Source: Fabrea salina (taxonomy: Eukaryota; Ciliophora; Heterotrichea; Heterotrichida; Fabreidae). Taken from it: a DNA stretch of 64,000 nt. The DNA is taken from NCBI GenBank assembly GCA_022984795.1, contig JALIHJ010000001.1, positions 310,001-374,000 of the forward strand. The letters are read 5' to 3'. A model generated the notes under the pieces. It saw only the letters and a program-made list of their open reading frames with translations. It was not told where the DNA came from and did not search any database. A program made the position numbers and the translations under genes. This document shows positions 9,956 to 17,834 of this stretch, piece by piece. How positions within the stretch are numbered: position 1 is the stretch's first letter; every line of letters begins with the position of its first letter.

Positions 9956-10129
9956 CTATGGAAGCCCTCTTGGCCACTTAGACCGGCACTTGCTAAGTTC
10001 CTTAGCAACATGGAAGCACTCTGCTGGCTCCTCTGAGGTTTTGAAAATGCATTCTTCGTACTTAGTTTTCTTGAGTTTGCAGGGACCAGGGCTTTTCTGT
10101 TTGGTTTTTCCGTTTGCCAACTCAGACAT
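9956..10129 (-). CDS. Small twin CX9C protein
   Basis: A 57-residue protein, MSELANGKTKQ to KWPRGLP, with an ATG at 10129 preceded by taataa. It has two C-x9-C pairs (CKLKKTKYEEC and CFHVAKELSKC), the signature of the twin-CX9C (CHCH) family. Such proteins are oxidised by the Mia40/Erv1 relay in the mitochondrial intermembrane space. Members include COX17, COX19, CMC1 and CHCHD proteins, and I cannot assign a particular one. The second CX9C is followed by only eight residues, shorter than most members. It lies tail to tail with the PNUTS-like gene (19 bp) and 21 bp downstream of the last GST. It is probably real because of the double motif, but too short for certainty. Confidence 0.7.
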   Translation of the reverse strand: MSELANGKTKQKSPGPCKLKKTKYEECIFKTSEEPAECFHVAKELSKCRSKWPRGLP

Positions 10130-10150
10130 TTATTAGTGTAGGAATTTTAC

Positions 10151-10786
10151 TTAATATTCCCGAGAAGGTCTTGTTTCCAAGTAACTCTTCAAGTTAGGCG
10201 AAGACTCTACAAATCTTTCGCAGAACTCCTTTAACTTAGGTGCATTCTCAACTACTGTCAGTTCGTGGTTGGCTTTTCTCTCGTCTCTGAGTGAAAAGTC
10301 CCAAATTAATTGGAAGATTTCAAAGTCAGCAAGGGTAGGAGTTTCTCCTACAAAGTAACCGTTGCCTCCGTTGTTGCTTACGAGTCGCGACTCAATCATC
10401 TTCAGCCACCCTGGTAGTTTTTCCTTGTTTAGCTTTTGCATTCCTTCGATGTCTTTGTTTGTCGAAGCCCTTACGTAAGAGATAAAAATATCTTCTTTCA
10501 AGTCACAAATGCTCTCTACAAGGTAGATCTGGAAAGGATCGGTGGGGTAGTACCCGAACTTCTGGCACAGGTACCTGTTGATGCTATGGCTTTGCACTAG
10601 TTTATGCCCATCAATTTCTAGCACAGGCAACTGACCAAACTCAGCTATTCCAGTTGCTTTAAGGGCTGGCCACTCCTCGAACTGAAGACGATTGTCCTCA
10701 AAAGCAGTTCCGTTATAGTGCAGAATCATTCTTGCTGTCTCTGCCCTGCCATAAATATCGAAATAGTGGAGCTTAATTTCAGCCAT
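10151..10786 (-). CDS. Glutathione S-transferase, sigma-like, copy 1
   Basis: 211 residues. The thioredoxin-like N-terminal domain (residues 1-80) has the catalytic Tyr in KLHYFDIYGR, the GSH-binding FGQLPVLEIDG cis-Pro loop and QSHSINRYL. An all-helical C-terminal domain follows. GSTs conjugate glutathione to electrophiles in the cytosol. The C-terminal half (YVRASTNKDIEG, IWDFSLRDERK) is unlike copies 2 and 3, while the N-terminal half is identical to copy 2 at the DNA level. It is the most 3' of three head-to-tail copies, each with a 14-bp spacer (tttaaagtgattac). Confidence 0.92.
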   Translation of the reverse strand: MAEIKLHYFDIYGRAETARMILHYNGTAFEDNRLQFEEWPALKATGIAEFGQLPVLEIDGHKLVQSHSINRYLCQKFGYYPTDPFQIYLVESICDLKEDIFISYVRASTNKDIEGMQKLNKEKLPGWLKMIESRLVSNNGGNGYFVGETPTLADFEIFQLIWDFSLRDERKANHELTVVENAPKLKEFCERFVESSPNLKSYLETRPSREY

Positions 10787-11967
10787 TTTAAAGTGATTAC
10801 TTAGATATTCCTTGGTTCTCTGGAGTCTACGTAACTCTTTAAGCTAGGTGAAGAGTTAAGGAACCTTTCACAAAAAGCCTTAAGCTTAGGTGCGTTCTGG
10901 TCAAAGTAGTGTCCATACTTTTCACTTCTTTCAGCTCTTAAGAACATGTCCCACATGAACTGGAAGATTTCAAAGTCAGCTACTGTAGGGTTGTTTCCTA
11001 CAAAGTAGCCAGTTCCGCCGTTGTTGCTTTCTAGTCTCTTTTCAAACATTTGCAGCCAAGTGGGAAGCTTTTCTTGGGTTAGCTTCTCCATGCCTTCCAT
11101 GTCTTTAGATAGGACAAACTTAACATAGGAGCTAAGAACGTCCTCCTTAAGGTCACAAATGCTTTCAACAAAGTACACTTGTGCAGGGTCGCTGGGGTAG
11201 TACCCGAACTTCTGGCACAGGTACCTGTTGATGCTATGGCTTTGCACTAGTTTATGCCCATCAATTTCTAGCACAGGCAACTGACCAAACTCAGCTATTC
11301 CAGTTGCTTTAAGGGCTGGCCACTCCTCGAACTGAAGACGATTGTCCTCAAAAGCAGTTCCGTTATAGTGCAGAATCATTCTTGCTGTCTCTGCCCTGCC
11401 ATAAATATCGAAATAGTGGAGCTTAATTTCAGCCATTTTAAAGTGATTACTTAGATATTCCTTGGTTCTCTGGAGTCTACGTAACTCTTTAAGCTAGGTG
11501 AAGAGTTAAGGAACCTTTCACAAAAAGCCTTAAGCTTAGGTGCGTTCTGGTCAAAGTAGTGTCCATACTTTTCACTTCTTTCAGCTCTTAAGAACATGTC
11601 CCACATGAACTGGAAGATTTCAAAGTCAGCTACTGTAGGGTTGTTTCCTACAAAGTAGCCAGTTCCGCCGTTGTTGCTTTCTAGTCTCTTTTCAAACATT
11701 TGCAGCCAAGTGGGAAGCTTTTCTTGGGTTAGCTTCTCCATGCCTTCCATGTCTTTAGATAGGACAAACTTAACATAGGAGCTAAGAACGTCCTCCTTAA
11801 GGTCACAAATGCTTTCAACAAAGTACACTTGTGCAGGGTCGCTGGGGTAGTACCCGAACTTCTGGCACAGGTACCTGTTGATGCTATGGCTTTGCACTAG
11901 TTTATGCCCATCAATTTCTAGCACAGGCAACTGACCAAACTCAGCTATTCCAGTTGCTTTAAGGGCT
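10542..11967. repeat. 650-bp tandem duplication within GST array
   Basis: 10542-11317 and 11192-11967 are the same sequence shifted by 650 bp, including the 14-bp intergenic spacer. I found no differences in the stretches compared. The roughly 126 bp shared by all three GST copies (10542-10667, 11192-11317, 11842-11967) is where a crossover could have occurred. The layout copy 1, chimera, copy 3 is what one unequal crossover between two ancestral GST genes gives. Confidence 0.85.
10801..11436 (-). CDS. Glutathione S-transferase, sigma-like, copy 2 (chimera)
   Basis: 211 residues. Residues 1-81 (DIYGRAETARM, DNRLQFEEW) equal copy 1, while everything after about residue 82 (SDPAQVYFVESICDLKEDVLSS) equals copy 3. 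It is therefore a recombinant of its two neighbours. All GST landmarks are intact: Tyr in HYFDIYGR, the QLPVLE cis-Pro loop, QSHSINRYL and the helical domain motif NNPTVADFEIFQ. The combination may change substrate range, since the helical domain lines the second-substrate site. An assembly collapse or expansion is the main alternative to a real duplication. Confidence 0.92.
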   Translation of the reverse strand: MAEIKLHYFDIYGRAETARMILHYNGTAFEDNRLQFEEWPALKATGIAEFGQLPVLEIDGHKLVQSHSINRYLCQKFGYYPSDPAQVYFVESICDLKEDVLSSYVKFVLSKDMEGMEKLTQEKLPTWLQMFEKRLESNNGGTGYFVGNNPTVADFEIFQFMWDMFLRAERSEKYGHYFDQNAPKLKAFCERFLNSSPSLKSYVDSREPRNI

Positions 11968-12086
11968 TGCCATTGTTCACCGTCAAGACGATTGTCCTCA
12001 AAAGCAGTTCCATTGTAGTGCAGAATCATCCTGGCACACTCACCTCTGCCGTGGATATCGAAATAGTGGAGCTTAATCTCAGCCAT
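11451..12086 (-). CDS. Glutathione S-transferase, sigma-like, copy 3
   Basis: 211 residues and the most upstream copy. Its N-terminus differs from copies 1 and 2 (DIHGRGECARM, NRLDGEQWQALK), but residues 82-211 are identical to copy 2. The catalytic Tyr in KLHYFDIHGR and the glutathione loop FGQLPVLEIDG are present. Its leader (cacgtgtaataaaaaATG) differs from the 14-bp spacer before copies 1 and 2, so its regulation may differ. It is probably the ancestral donor of the C-terminal half of copy 2. Confidence 0.92.
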   Translation of the reverse strand: MAEIKLHYFDIHGRGECARMILHYNGTAFEDNRLDGEQWQALKATGIAEFGQLPVLEIDGHKLVQSHSINRYLCQKFGYYPSDPAQVYFVESICDLKEDVLSSYVKFVLSKDMEGMEKLTQEKLPTWLQMFEKRLESNNGGTGYFVGNNPTVADFEIFQFMWDMFLRAERSEKYGHYFDQNAPKLKAFCERFLNSSPSLKSYVDSREPRNI

Positions 12087-12117
12087 TTTTTATTACACGT
12101 GTTTCCATTAAATCCAA

Positions 12118-12990
12118 TTAGCTTTCTAAAGCTTTTTTCATAAAGTTTTTTACCCATTCAATATAATGCTTTCCAGCAGTGTTGTATGTGAAGTTATGAT
12201 CTCCATAATTAACAAAGTGCATTTCTTTGAACTTGGACTTCAAAGAGTGTTCATACAAACGGTCCATGTGGAAGGGCGGAACAAGTTCGTCCTTTCTTCC
12301 TGAAATAAAACAAATCGGAGTTTTAACTTCAGCTATCCTTTCTATGCTAGGCCAATGGTTCCTTAAAAGAGGCTTCAAAGCCCAACTTGCCCTAGGAACA
12401 ATATGGTCCACCATAGCAGAAATGCTCATAAAAGTGTTTTCCAGTATAAGTCCTCTGACTGCTGGGAACTTCCAAGTAAAGTAAATGCCCACAGCTCCTC
12501 CCAAGCTTCTTCCAAACACAAACAGTTTAGTGAAGTCAACATTTGCAGATTTAAGGTACTCCATAGTAGCTTCAGCGTCCTTCATAAGGCCAGGCTCAGA
12601 GGGGTAGCCAGGGGACTTGCCATAGCCTCTGTAAGAAACTGCAACTACGTTTGCTCCGAGTTCTCTGTAAAACTCTTCTAAGTTGTCCATCCTCATCCCA
12701 ATGTTGCCTGCGTTGGCTTGGAAAAAAACGATTGTGGGAGAGTCAGGGTTCTGTTTCAGGTGCCAACCGTGCAGAAGGAGTCCGTCCTTAGTGGGGACTT
12801 GGATGTTTTCGTAAGGAATCTGACGTTCACCTGGGTTCCTGTAAAGCTGGGGGTTTTGGTCAGGGTCTCTGTACTCTTTAGAAGGGAAGTCTGGGATGTA
12901 TATGAGTTTTTCTTGTAAAAAGTAAACTAAAGAAGACACACTCACTAAACCTACTCCTGCCAAACTAGCCAAAAAGAACCTGCTCTGCAT
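12118..12990 (-). CDS. ABHD13/Bem46-like alpha/beta hydrolase
   Basis: 290 residues with an N-terminal hydrophobic anchor (residues 4-26), then an alpha/beta-hydrolase fold. The nucleophile elbow is F-G-R-S-L-G-G-A, as in ABHD13. The acid is in SGRKDELVPP and the His in YGDHNFTY. YRGYGKSPGYPSEPG matches the family. The usual HGNAGN oxyanion segment reads QANAGN, so the His-Gly pair is changed. The protein is probably a membrane-bound serine hydrolase (depalmitoylase or esterase) facing a lumen or the cytosol. Substrate cannot be told from sequence. Its start codon is 12 bp from the divergent MGC coiled-coil gene. Confidence 0.88.
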   Translation of the reverse strand: MQSRFFLASLAGVGLVSVSSLVYFLQEKLIYIPDFPSKEYRDPDQNPQLYRNPGERQIPYENIQVPTKDGLLLHGWHLKQNPDSPTIVFFQANAGNIGMRMDNLEEFYRELGANVVAVSYRGYGKSPGYPSEPGLMKDAEATMEYLKSANVDFTKLFVFGRSLGGAVGIYFTWKFPAVRGLILENTFMSISAMVDHIVPRASWALKPLLRNHWPSIERIAEVKTPICFISGRKDELVPPFHMDRLYEHSLKSKFKEMHFVNYGDHNFTYNTAGKHYIEWVKNFMKKALES

Positions 12991-13002
12991 TATTATACTT
13001 AA
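12991..13002. promoter_or_regulatory. 12-bp divergent start-codon gap
   Basis: tattatacttaa is all that separates the ATGs of the ABHD13-like and MGC coiled-coil genes. It reads TATAATA on the minus strand and TATTATA on the plus strand, like other pre-ATG sequences here. Leaders must be nearly absent, or transcription must start inside the opposite gene. Confidence 0.4.
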
Positions 13003-13218
13003 ATGGGGTGCAACTACTCACAGTTAGCTTCACTGAAGGAAGAAAACGAAAGACTCAAACAAGAAATCAGGCTCCTCAAAGGCGAAACCGAACCAGACTT
13101 AACTCTAAAAAACATCCAAGAGTTAAACTTAATTACACAAAAGATGGAACAACTGCTCCAACAGAAAGAAACCAAAATCAAAGAACTCCAAAAACAGTTA
13201 AACTTTAAGGAACTATGA
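13003..13218 (+). CDS. 71-residue MGC-anchored coiled-coil protein
   Basis: MGCNYSQLASLKEENERLKQ begins with Gly2-Cys3 and Ser6, an N-myristoylation/palmitoylation type start. Two heptad-rich coiled coils fill the rest. No other domain is visible. It is presumably a membrane-tethered coiled coil; partners are unknown. The neighbouring convergent copine also starts MGCS. The stop is TGA and overlaps the copine TAG in the hexamer CTATGA (13213-13218). The base-by-base fit of start motif and heptads makes a chance frame unlikely. Confidence 0.7.
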   Translation: MGCNYSQLASLKEENERLKQEIRLLKGETEPDLTLKNIQELNLITQKMEQLLQQKETKIKELQKQLNFKEL

Positions 13219-15177
13219 AGCTGAGAGGTATTGTTTTCTTGTAAACCTAAAAGCAAACTTTCTGTGGCCGTCTCCACGGGAGTTTATGATTTCTACGGTG
13301 TGGAGTAAGTCCATGCACGGAACTCCTTCTTCTACTACTTGAGTCACAAGGTCTCGGTCATAGCCTAAGTTGGTCATTTCTAGAATGAACTGCTTTTTCA
13401 TGTTGCTCAGCATCAAAGACCCAGTGTTGATGTGTGTAGGCATTGGCAGAGTTATGTACTTCGAAGAGTAAATTCCTTGAGGATGGTTGGCTTCCCAGTC
13501 TCCAACGTTAAGGGGTTTGTTGGGTTTGATTTTTTTAGACTTCATAAAACTTATGAGTTGTCTGGGGACTTCGAAAAGGACTTCTTTGGCTAGTTCGCTG
13601 GAGTCTTGTTTGTACTTAGCAAAAGGCACGAACTGAACAATATCCCTAGACATCCTTTTGTTGAGCTTTTGGGAGTACAAAGGGTTGACATCAGCGTCGA
13701 GAAACTTCATGTCAGAAAAGTCTTCTGTCCCCACCCCCACTATGATTATGCTTAAAGGCAAGTCACTAGCTTTAACTATTTCGTCAGTTGTTCTTTGTAA
13801 GTCATTAATCACTCCGTCAGTCAAAACCAACAAAATAAAGTACTGTTGCCTTTCTTGGGAAACTTCTGACGAAGAAGCGTATAAAGACGCATTGCGAATT
13901 ATCTCGTGGAACACAGTTGGCCCATGGAAGTCTACTGAATTCACTGCGGACCTGTACACTTCTAAAACCCCCTCGATTCCGTGGACTTCTGGGTCAAATA
14001 TATTTCCGTTGAGTGCAAAGCAGTGGGACACTGTGTTGTAGTAAGGAGGCAACTTAGCTCCAAAGCCGTAGATAGGAATCTTTTTGTCAGAGTCGTAGTA
14101 CTGGAGAATGTTTCCCACAGCTTTTATAGCTTGGATGTACTCGTTTTTGGAGCTTATAGAGTGAAGTGAATTTTTGTTGTGGGGAACTCCGTTGCTCTTG
14201 GTGAAGTCAATTGCAATCATTAAGGAAATCTCACAACCTCCCAAAACGTACTCTAGGAAACTAACTTTTTCAATGTACTTGAAGTAGTTCAGTTTGAGCT
14301 TAGTTACCTTTTTTTGGTTTTTTCTCAAAACTGTGCTGTAGCTAGAGTTGGCTCTCAGGTCTTGTAATGTGAACTCCGAACTCCCTAGGAACTTGTGGGA
14401 CTTCTTTTTGTCAAGCTTGTATAGTTCTGCCCTTATCAGTCTTGTTTCGTCTCCTCGACAAAGTCTGTTGGAGGTCACTTTAATAGGCTCCCAAATGCAA
14501 GGAGAAGTAGCTCTGGCTTCAGTTTGGTAAACAGGAACTACGTTTTCAGCACACCTGCTGAGCTTCAGAAAAACGTGTCCTGAAATCCTTGACTTGTCAA
14601 CTTCCCAAACCATGTTGACCTTATGGGTGAGTCTGCTAGTTTCCTCTGAAGTCACTGTGACTGAGCCTAGGTTGCTTTCAGGTGACTTAGAGTTCTTAAG
14701 TTCGCGAGTCAAAGTGTGGAAAGGAGCACATACAATTTCGTGGATATTGAAAAAAGCGTTTCCAATAAAGGTTTGCCTGGCCAAACTATTTATATCTTTA
14801 AAGTAGTCTACATCGTAAATATCAAACTTGAACCTAGTTTGCTTCTCAAAACAGTAAGTAACTCTGAAAGAGTTGATGAAGGCAGGGTCCAGGGTGTTTT
14901 TCTGGACCTCCGTTCTGCCTTTTTCTCTGAAGTCGCCTTCAGAGTCTTCAATGTACATCACACAAATAGGGTCGGTTAAGGTAAGTCTGTCGAAGTTAGG
15001 AAGGCCATTGCACCTGACAGTGAGTTCCACAACTGAAACCAAGTCATAGTCGTCGTTCTGGGCCCTTAAAGGAAGCCCAGCTACCTCTTCAATCTCAGTG
15101 TTTTCCTCTAAATTCAAGTGAACTTCTTATTACTTACAGTTGTACACTTTGTACTTTTTACTAGGACTGCAGCCCAT
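13213..15177 (-). CDS. Copine with MGC start, two exons
   Basis: 649 residues after removal of a 15-nt intron (15123-15137). The first exon, 15138-15177, codes MGCSPSKKYKVYN. Without it the frame has no ATG at its beginning. The order is C2A (about 40-170, TVRCNGLPNFDRLTLTDP), C2B (about 175-310), then a vWA/copine domain (about 330-590, MIAIDFTKSNG, VLTDGVI). Copines bind phospholipids in a calcium-dependent way and are recruited to membranes. The Gly2-Cys3 start suggests constitutive lipid anchoring, as in plant BON1-type copines. The stop is TAG, overlapping the convergent gene. Its start is 9 bp from the divergent PINX1-like gene. Confidence 0.92.
15123..15137 (-). other. 15-nt intron in copine
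   Basis: gtaagtaataagaag on the minus strand, phase 1. A at position 10 is kept, but it ends AAG rather than TAG. Removal links the MGCS start exon to the C2 frame. Confidence 0.8.
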
Positions 15178-15186
15178 TTACAATAA
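15178..15186. promoter_or_regulatory. 9-bp divergent start-codon gap
   Basis: ttacaataa separates the copine and PINX1-like start codons. Any core promoter must overlap coding sequence. Confidence 0.35.
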
Positions 15187-15486
15187 ATGTCCAAAAAGTT
15201 CCTAAATAAGTTGTCTGAAGGGAACTTCACAAGCACAAACAAAGTCAAATCTGAATTTGGCGAAAAGATGCTAAAACGAATGGGCTGGAAGGAAGGCCAA
15301 GGACTCGGCAAGAAAAACCAAGGCAACGCAGAACCAGTCCAAGTCAGGAAACGCAAAGAAAACCTAGGACTTGGAGCCACTGCTGCCAAACAGAAGTGGA
15401 ACCACAACTGGTGGGAAGAACTCTTCAACGACACAGTCAAAAGCATAAAGGTAGTCAAACCTAAGAAAAAAATAAAAGTTAGTTAA
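15187..15486 (+). CDS. PINX1-like G-patch protein
   Basis: 99 residues with a G-patch (FGEKMLKRMGWKEGQGLGKK) followed by NLGLGATAAKQKWNHNWWEELFND. That tail matches the N-terminus of PINX1/Gno1 (NNHLGLGATINNEDNW). PINX1/Gno1 activates the DEAH helicase Prp43/DHX15 in ribosome biogenesis and can bind telomerase. The long basic C-terminal tail of animal PINX1 is reduced here to VKPKKKIKVS, so this is a minimal form. Its TAA overlaps the TAA of the convergent gene in a shared TTAA (15483-15486). Confidence 0.85.
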   Translation: MSKKFLNKLSEGNFTSTNKVKSEFGEKMLKRMGWKEGQGLGKKNQGNAEPVQVRKRKENLGLGATAAKQKWNHNWWEELFNDTVKSIKVVKPKKKIKVS

Positions 15487-15827
15487 GTTTTTTTCATGAG
15501 TCTAGTGTATACAGGTTTGCGTGGAAGACTCCTTGACAACTCAGAACTAAACAAGCGCCGGGGAAACCTTTGCAAACGGACACCTGGAATATAGGTTTTT
15601 TCGTGGAAGTGGTCGTACTTGTGGGGAATCCGTGAATACGCCACAAGTGTGTTGTAGTGGCTTAGCGGCGAGCCTTCAAGCATATTTTCCAGAACTGAGT
15701 TCTTTGTAGACGAAGGCGAGTTCCCGAACTTAGCGCGGGACTTTTTCAGTGAGTCTGACTTTTTGGGGATTCTTATGCTTGGAAGTTTTTTATTCAGCCT
15801 TAGAGTTATGGCATTACTTGTTTCCAT
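15483..15827 (-). CDS. Hypothetical basic protein, 114 aa
   Basis: METSNAITLRLNKKLP to YTRLMKKT, basic, Ser/Pro/Arg rich, with no TM or recognised domain. The motif HKYDHFHEKTYIPG is the most structured-looking part. ATG at 15827 follows TTATAAGCATAAACT. It lies 9 bp downstream of the stop of another small orphan on the same strand. A real gene is likely from its codon pattern and its fit between neighbours. Confidence 0.5.
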   Translation of the reverse strand: METSNAITLRLNKKLPSIRIPKKSDSLKKSRAKFGNSPSSTKNSVLENMLEGSPLSHYNTLVAYSRIPHKYDHFHEKTYIPGVRLQRFPRRLFSSELSRSLPRKPVYTRLMKKT

Positions 15828-15836
15828 AGTTTATGC

Positions 15837-16253
15837 TTATAAAGACTGAAGTATTACGGAACGGCGCTTGTATCTAGTTCTTTGGAAAGAATGATTAATA
15901 GAGCTTTCGCCTGACATGACTGACTCGTTTTGGGTGCATTCTAAGGTCTTGCTTTTTTCGGGTTTAGGAATGTCTAGGGATTCTTGCTCAGTATTAAACT
16001 TTTTTTGGTTTTGATATTCGTGCTTTGTTATGAAACCAGGGTCTGAAGCCTTTTTCCTTTGGGTGTTAGGCTTATTGCGCTTGTTACTAGACTTTTCACC
16101 CGGATTACTAGAATAGTCTTTTCTCAACTCAGTCAAAAACTGAGTTTCCGAAATTTTGGAAGGTTCTTTTTTAGTTTCAGCACTTTGGTCTTTCTGGACT
16201 TGTTTTTTAGAATGCTTCACAAATTCGAAGCAACAAATTAATAACTTCTTCAT
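15837..16253 (-). CDS. Hypothetical Lys/Ser-rich protein, 138 aa
   Basis: I place the start at ATG 16253 (MKKLLICCFEFVKHSKKQ); the longer frame above it starts with GTG. A short hydrophobic N-terminus with adjacent Cys residues could be acylated. The rest is charged, low-complexity and probably disordered (KDQSAETKKEPSKISE, RTRYKRRSVILQSL). No family is recognised. It is part of a same-strand run with genes on both sides. Confidence 0.45.
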   Translation of the reverse strand: MKKLLICCFEFVKHSKKQVQKDQSAETKKEPSKISETQFLTELRKDYSSNPGEKSSNKRNKPNTQRKKASDPGFITKHEYQNQKKFNTEQESLDIPKPEKSKTLECTQNESVMSGESSINHSFQRTRYKRRSVILQSL

Positions 16254-16296
16254 AATGATTGTAAACTTATGGACAAAATGCACTTTTTACAACAAC

Positions 16297-16536
16297 TTAT
16301 TTAAATCTTCGGGAGTAAAAGAGGCCAGCTAGTCCAGGAGGAATAGGCATCATAATGCCCCCATTTTCATCATCGTCGTCGCTAGAAGAGTCTTTTTTGT
16401 CCTTCTTTTCTTGTTCCTTCTTTTCTTGCTGCTTTTTCTTTTCTTGTTCCTTTTTGCCCAACAGTCCTTCAATCCACTTCCTAAGTCCTCCTTTCTGTTC
16501 TTCTGCTTTAAGAACTTTAGTTGCTTTTTTAAACAT
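16297..16536 (-). CDS. Small K/E-rich protein, 79 aa
   Basis: MFKKATKVLKAEEQKGGLRKW is followed by a Lys/Glu/Gln block of EKK and QEKK repeats, an acidic SSSDDDDE stretch and a Pro/Gly tail IMMPIPPGLAGLFYS. It is likely helical then disordered. No domain is recognised. The ATG follows AAAATATAAATA. The coding reality rests mainly on the clean start context and spacing. Confidence 0.45.
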   Translation of the reverse strand: MFKKATKVLKAEEQKGGLRKWIEGLLGKKEQEKKKQQEKKEQEKKDKKDSSSDDDDENGGIMMPIPPGLAGLFYSRRFK

Positions 16537-16584
16537 TATTTATATTTTAAGCTGAGTCAGTAATATGCCAGAGCTATCCATTTA

Positions 16585-17829
16585 TTAGGTTTTGATACTC
16601 TTACTCTGAATGTCTTCGGTGGGGGAGCCTTTGCGTTTCTGAGGAAAAGCCACACAGGCAGGCACTTTAGTTTCTACACAGTACATAAACTTCTTAGGAC
16701 TCACGTCGCGCACTTTAGTAATCCTGACTTGGGAAGTATCGAACTCGCCCCAAATCTGCTTGACTCTGTTGAGTAGTTCTTCTTGGGCATCTTCTTCTGC
16801 AGAGAAACCGTACACGTGAACTACTGGCAGTTCCTGCCAAACTTGCTTGTCGAAGCTGTGAACAAACACGTCAAGGAACTCCAAAGCGTCTTTAGGCAGG
16901 TTCATGTAAATGTGTGTGCAAGTGGGAGGCAGATTAGCCATTGGGGGACTCTCTAGCAAATCTTCACACTTAACCTCTTCTCTGTGTGTTTTCAAAAAGC
17001 CAGTCATAAAGTCCCTGGCGTCTAAGTTGTAAGCGTGGACCTTGCTGCTAACTTTGTTTTTGACTGAATTCTGCACTAAATACTTGTAACAAGCTGGGTT
17101 AAGGTCGTTTGCAATCACTCTGCAGCCCTTTTTGGCAGCTCTCAAAGCAAAAGGGCCTACTCCTGCAAACATGTCGCAAACTACATCCTGGGGTTTGAGC
17201 ATTTCTAAGACTCGGCTTCTTTCTTTCTGGAGTTTAGAGTTCCAGTAAACTTCACTTAAGTCAAACTTAAACCTACAGTCTTCTTCTTTAACCTCTGTCC
17301 ACAAACTGTGCTCTCCGCCTATAACTTCTAAGTTAAAGTTTCTGTAAACTGAGTCGATTTTCCCAATCTTAGTAACTACTGTTTTGATGGAGGGGTTTTT
17401 CTAAGTAAACAATACGTCTATAGTTACTTGGCCTATAGTGTGTTTGTAAGCAAGTTGGTTTGGTAGGAGGTTGTAATGAGCAATGTGGCCAATAGTTTCA
17501 AACCCTGTAGGCACCACTACTTCAGGCGGCATGACTGTCTTTAGCACTTCTTCAGAACTAAAGTACTGGTAACCCAGGGTTATTTGCTTAGGACAGCTTT
17601 CGTACTCAAGGAGCTCCTCAGGAAGGTCTAGGTCAGATTTAACTAGCAGAAGTCTGTGGGAGTCTGAGTCTTCGCACTTGACAATGTTGGGGTACTTAGG
17701 AATGTTAACCAGGTAGTGTGAATACTTCTTAAGCAACTCAGAACACTTTTGTGCAGGAACTCTGATTCCTAGGGCTTGGAAGGTCTTTGAAAAAGTTTTA
17801 GGATCCAAGCTTTGCATTAGTTTATTCAT
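16585..17829 (-). CDS. TRM5: tRNA (guanine37-N1)-methyltransferase, two exons
   Basis: 409 residues after removal of a 15-nt intron (17401-17415), which otherwise ends the first exon in TAG. The joined sequence reads T-K-I-G-K-I-D-S-V-Y-R-N-F and TEVKEEDCRFKFDLSEVYWNSKLQKER, as in Trm5. The SAM motif is DVVCDMFAGVGPFALRAA, then NDLNPACYKYL. NLPKDALEFLD is the catalytic NLP motif. Trm5 makes m1G37 in tRNAs to prevent +1 frameshifting. It may act in cytosol and mitochondria, but no clear targeting peptide is visible. Confidence 0.93.
17401..17415 (-). other. 15-nt intron in TRM5
   Basis: gtattgtttacttag on the minus strand, phase 0, so its TAG is in frame. Removal joins IDKNPSIKTVVTKIG. Confidence 0.92.
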
Positions 17830-17834
17830 ATTTA

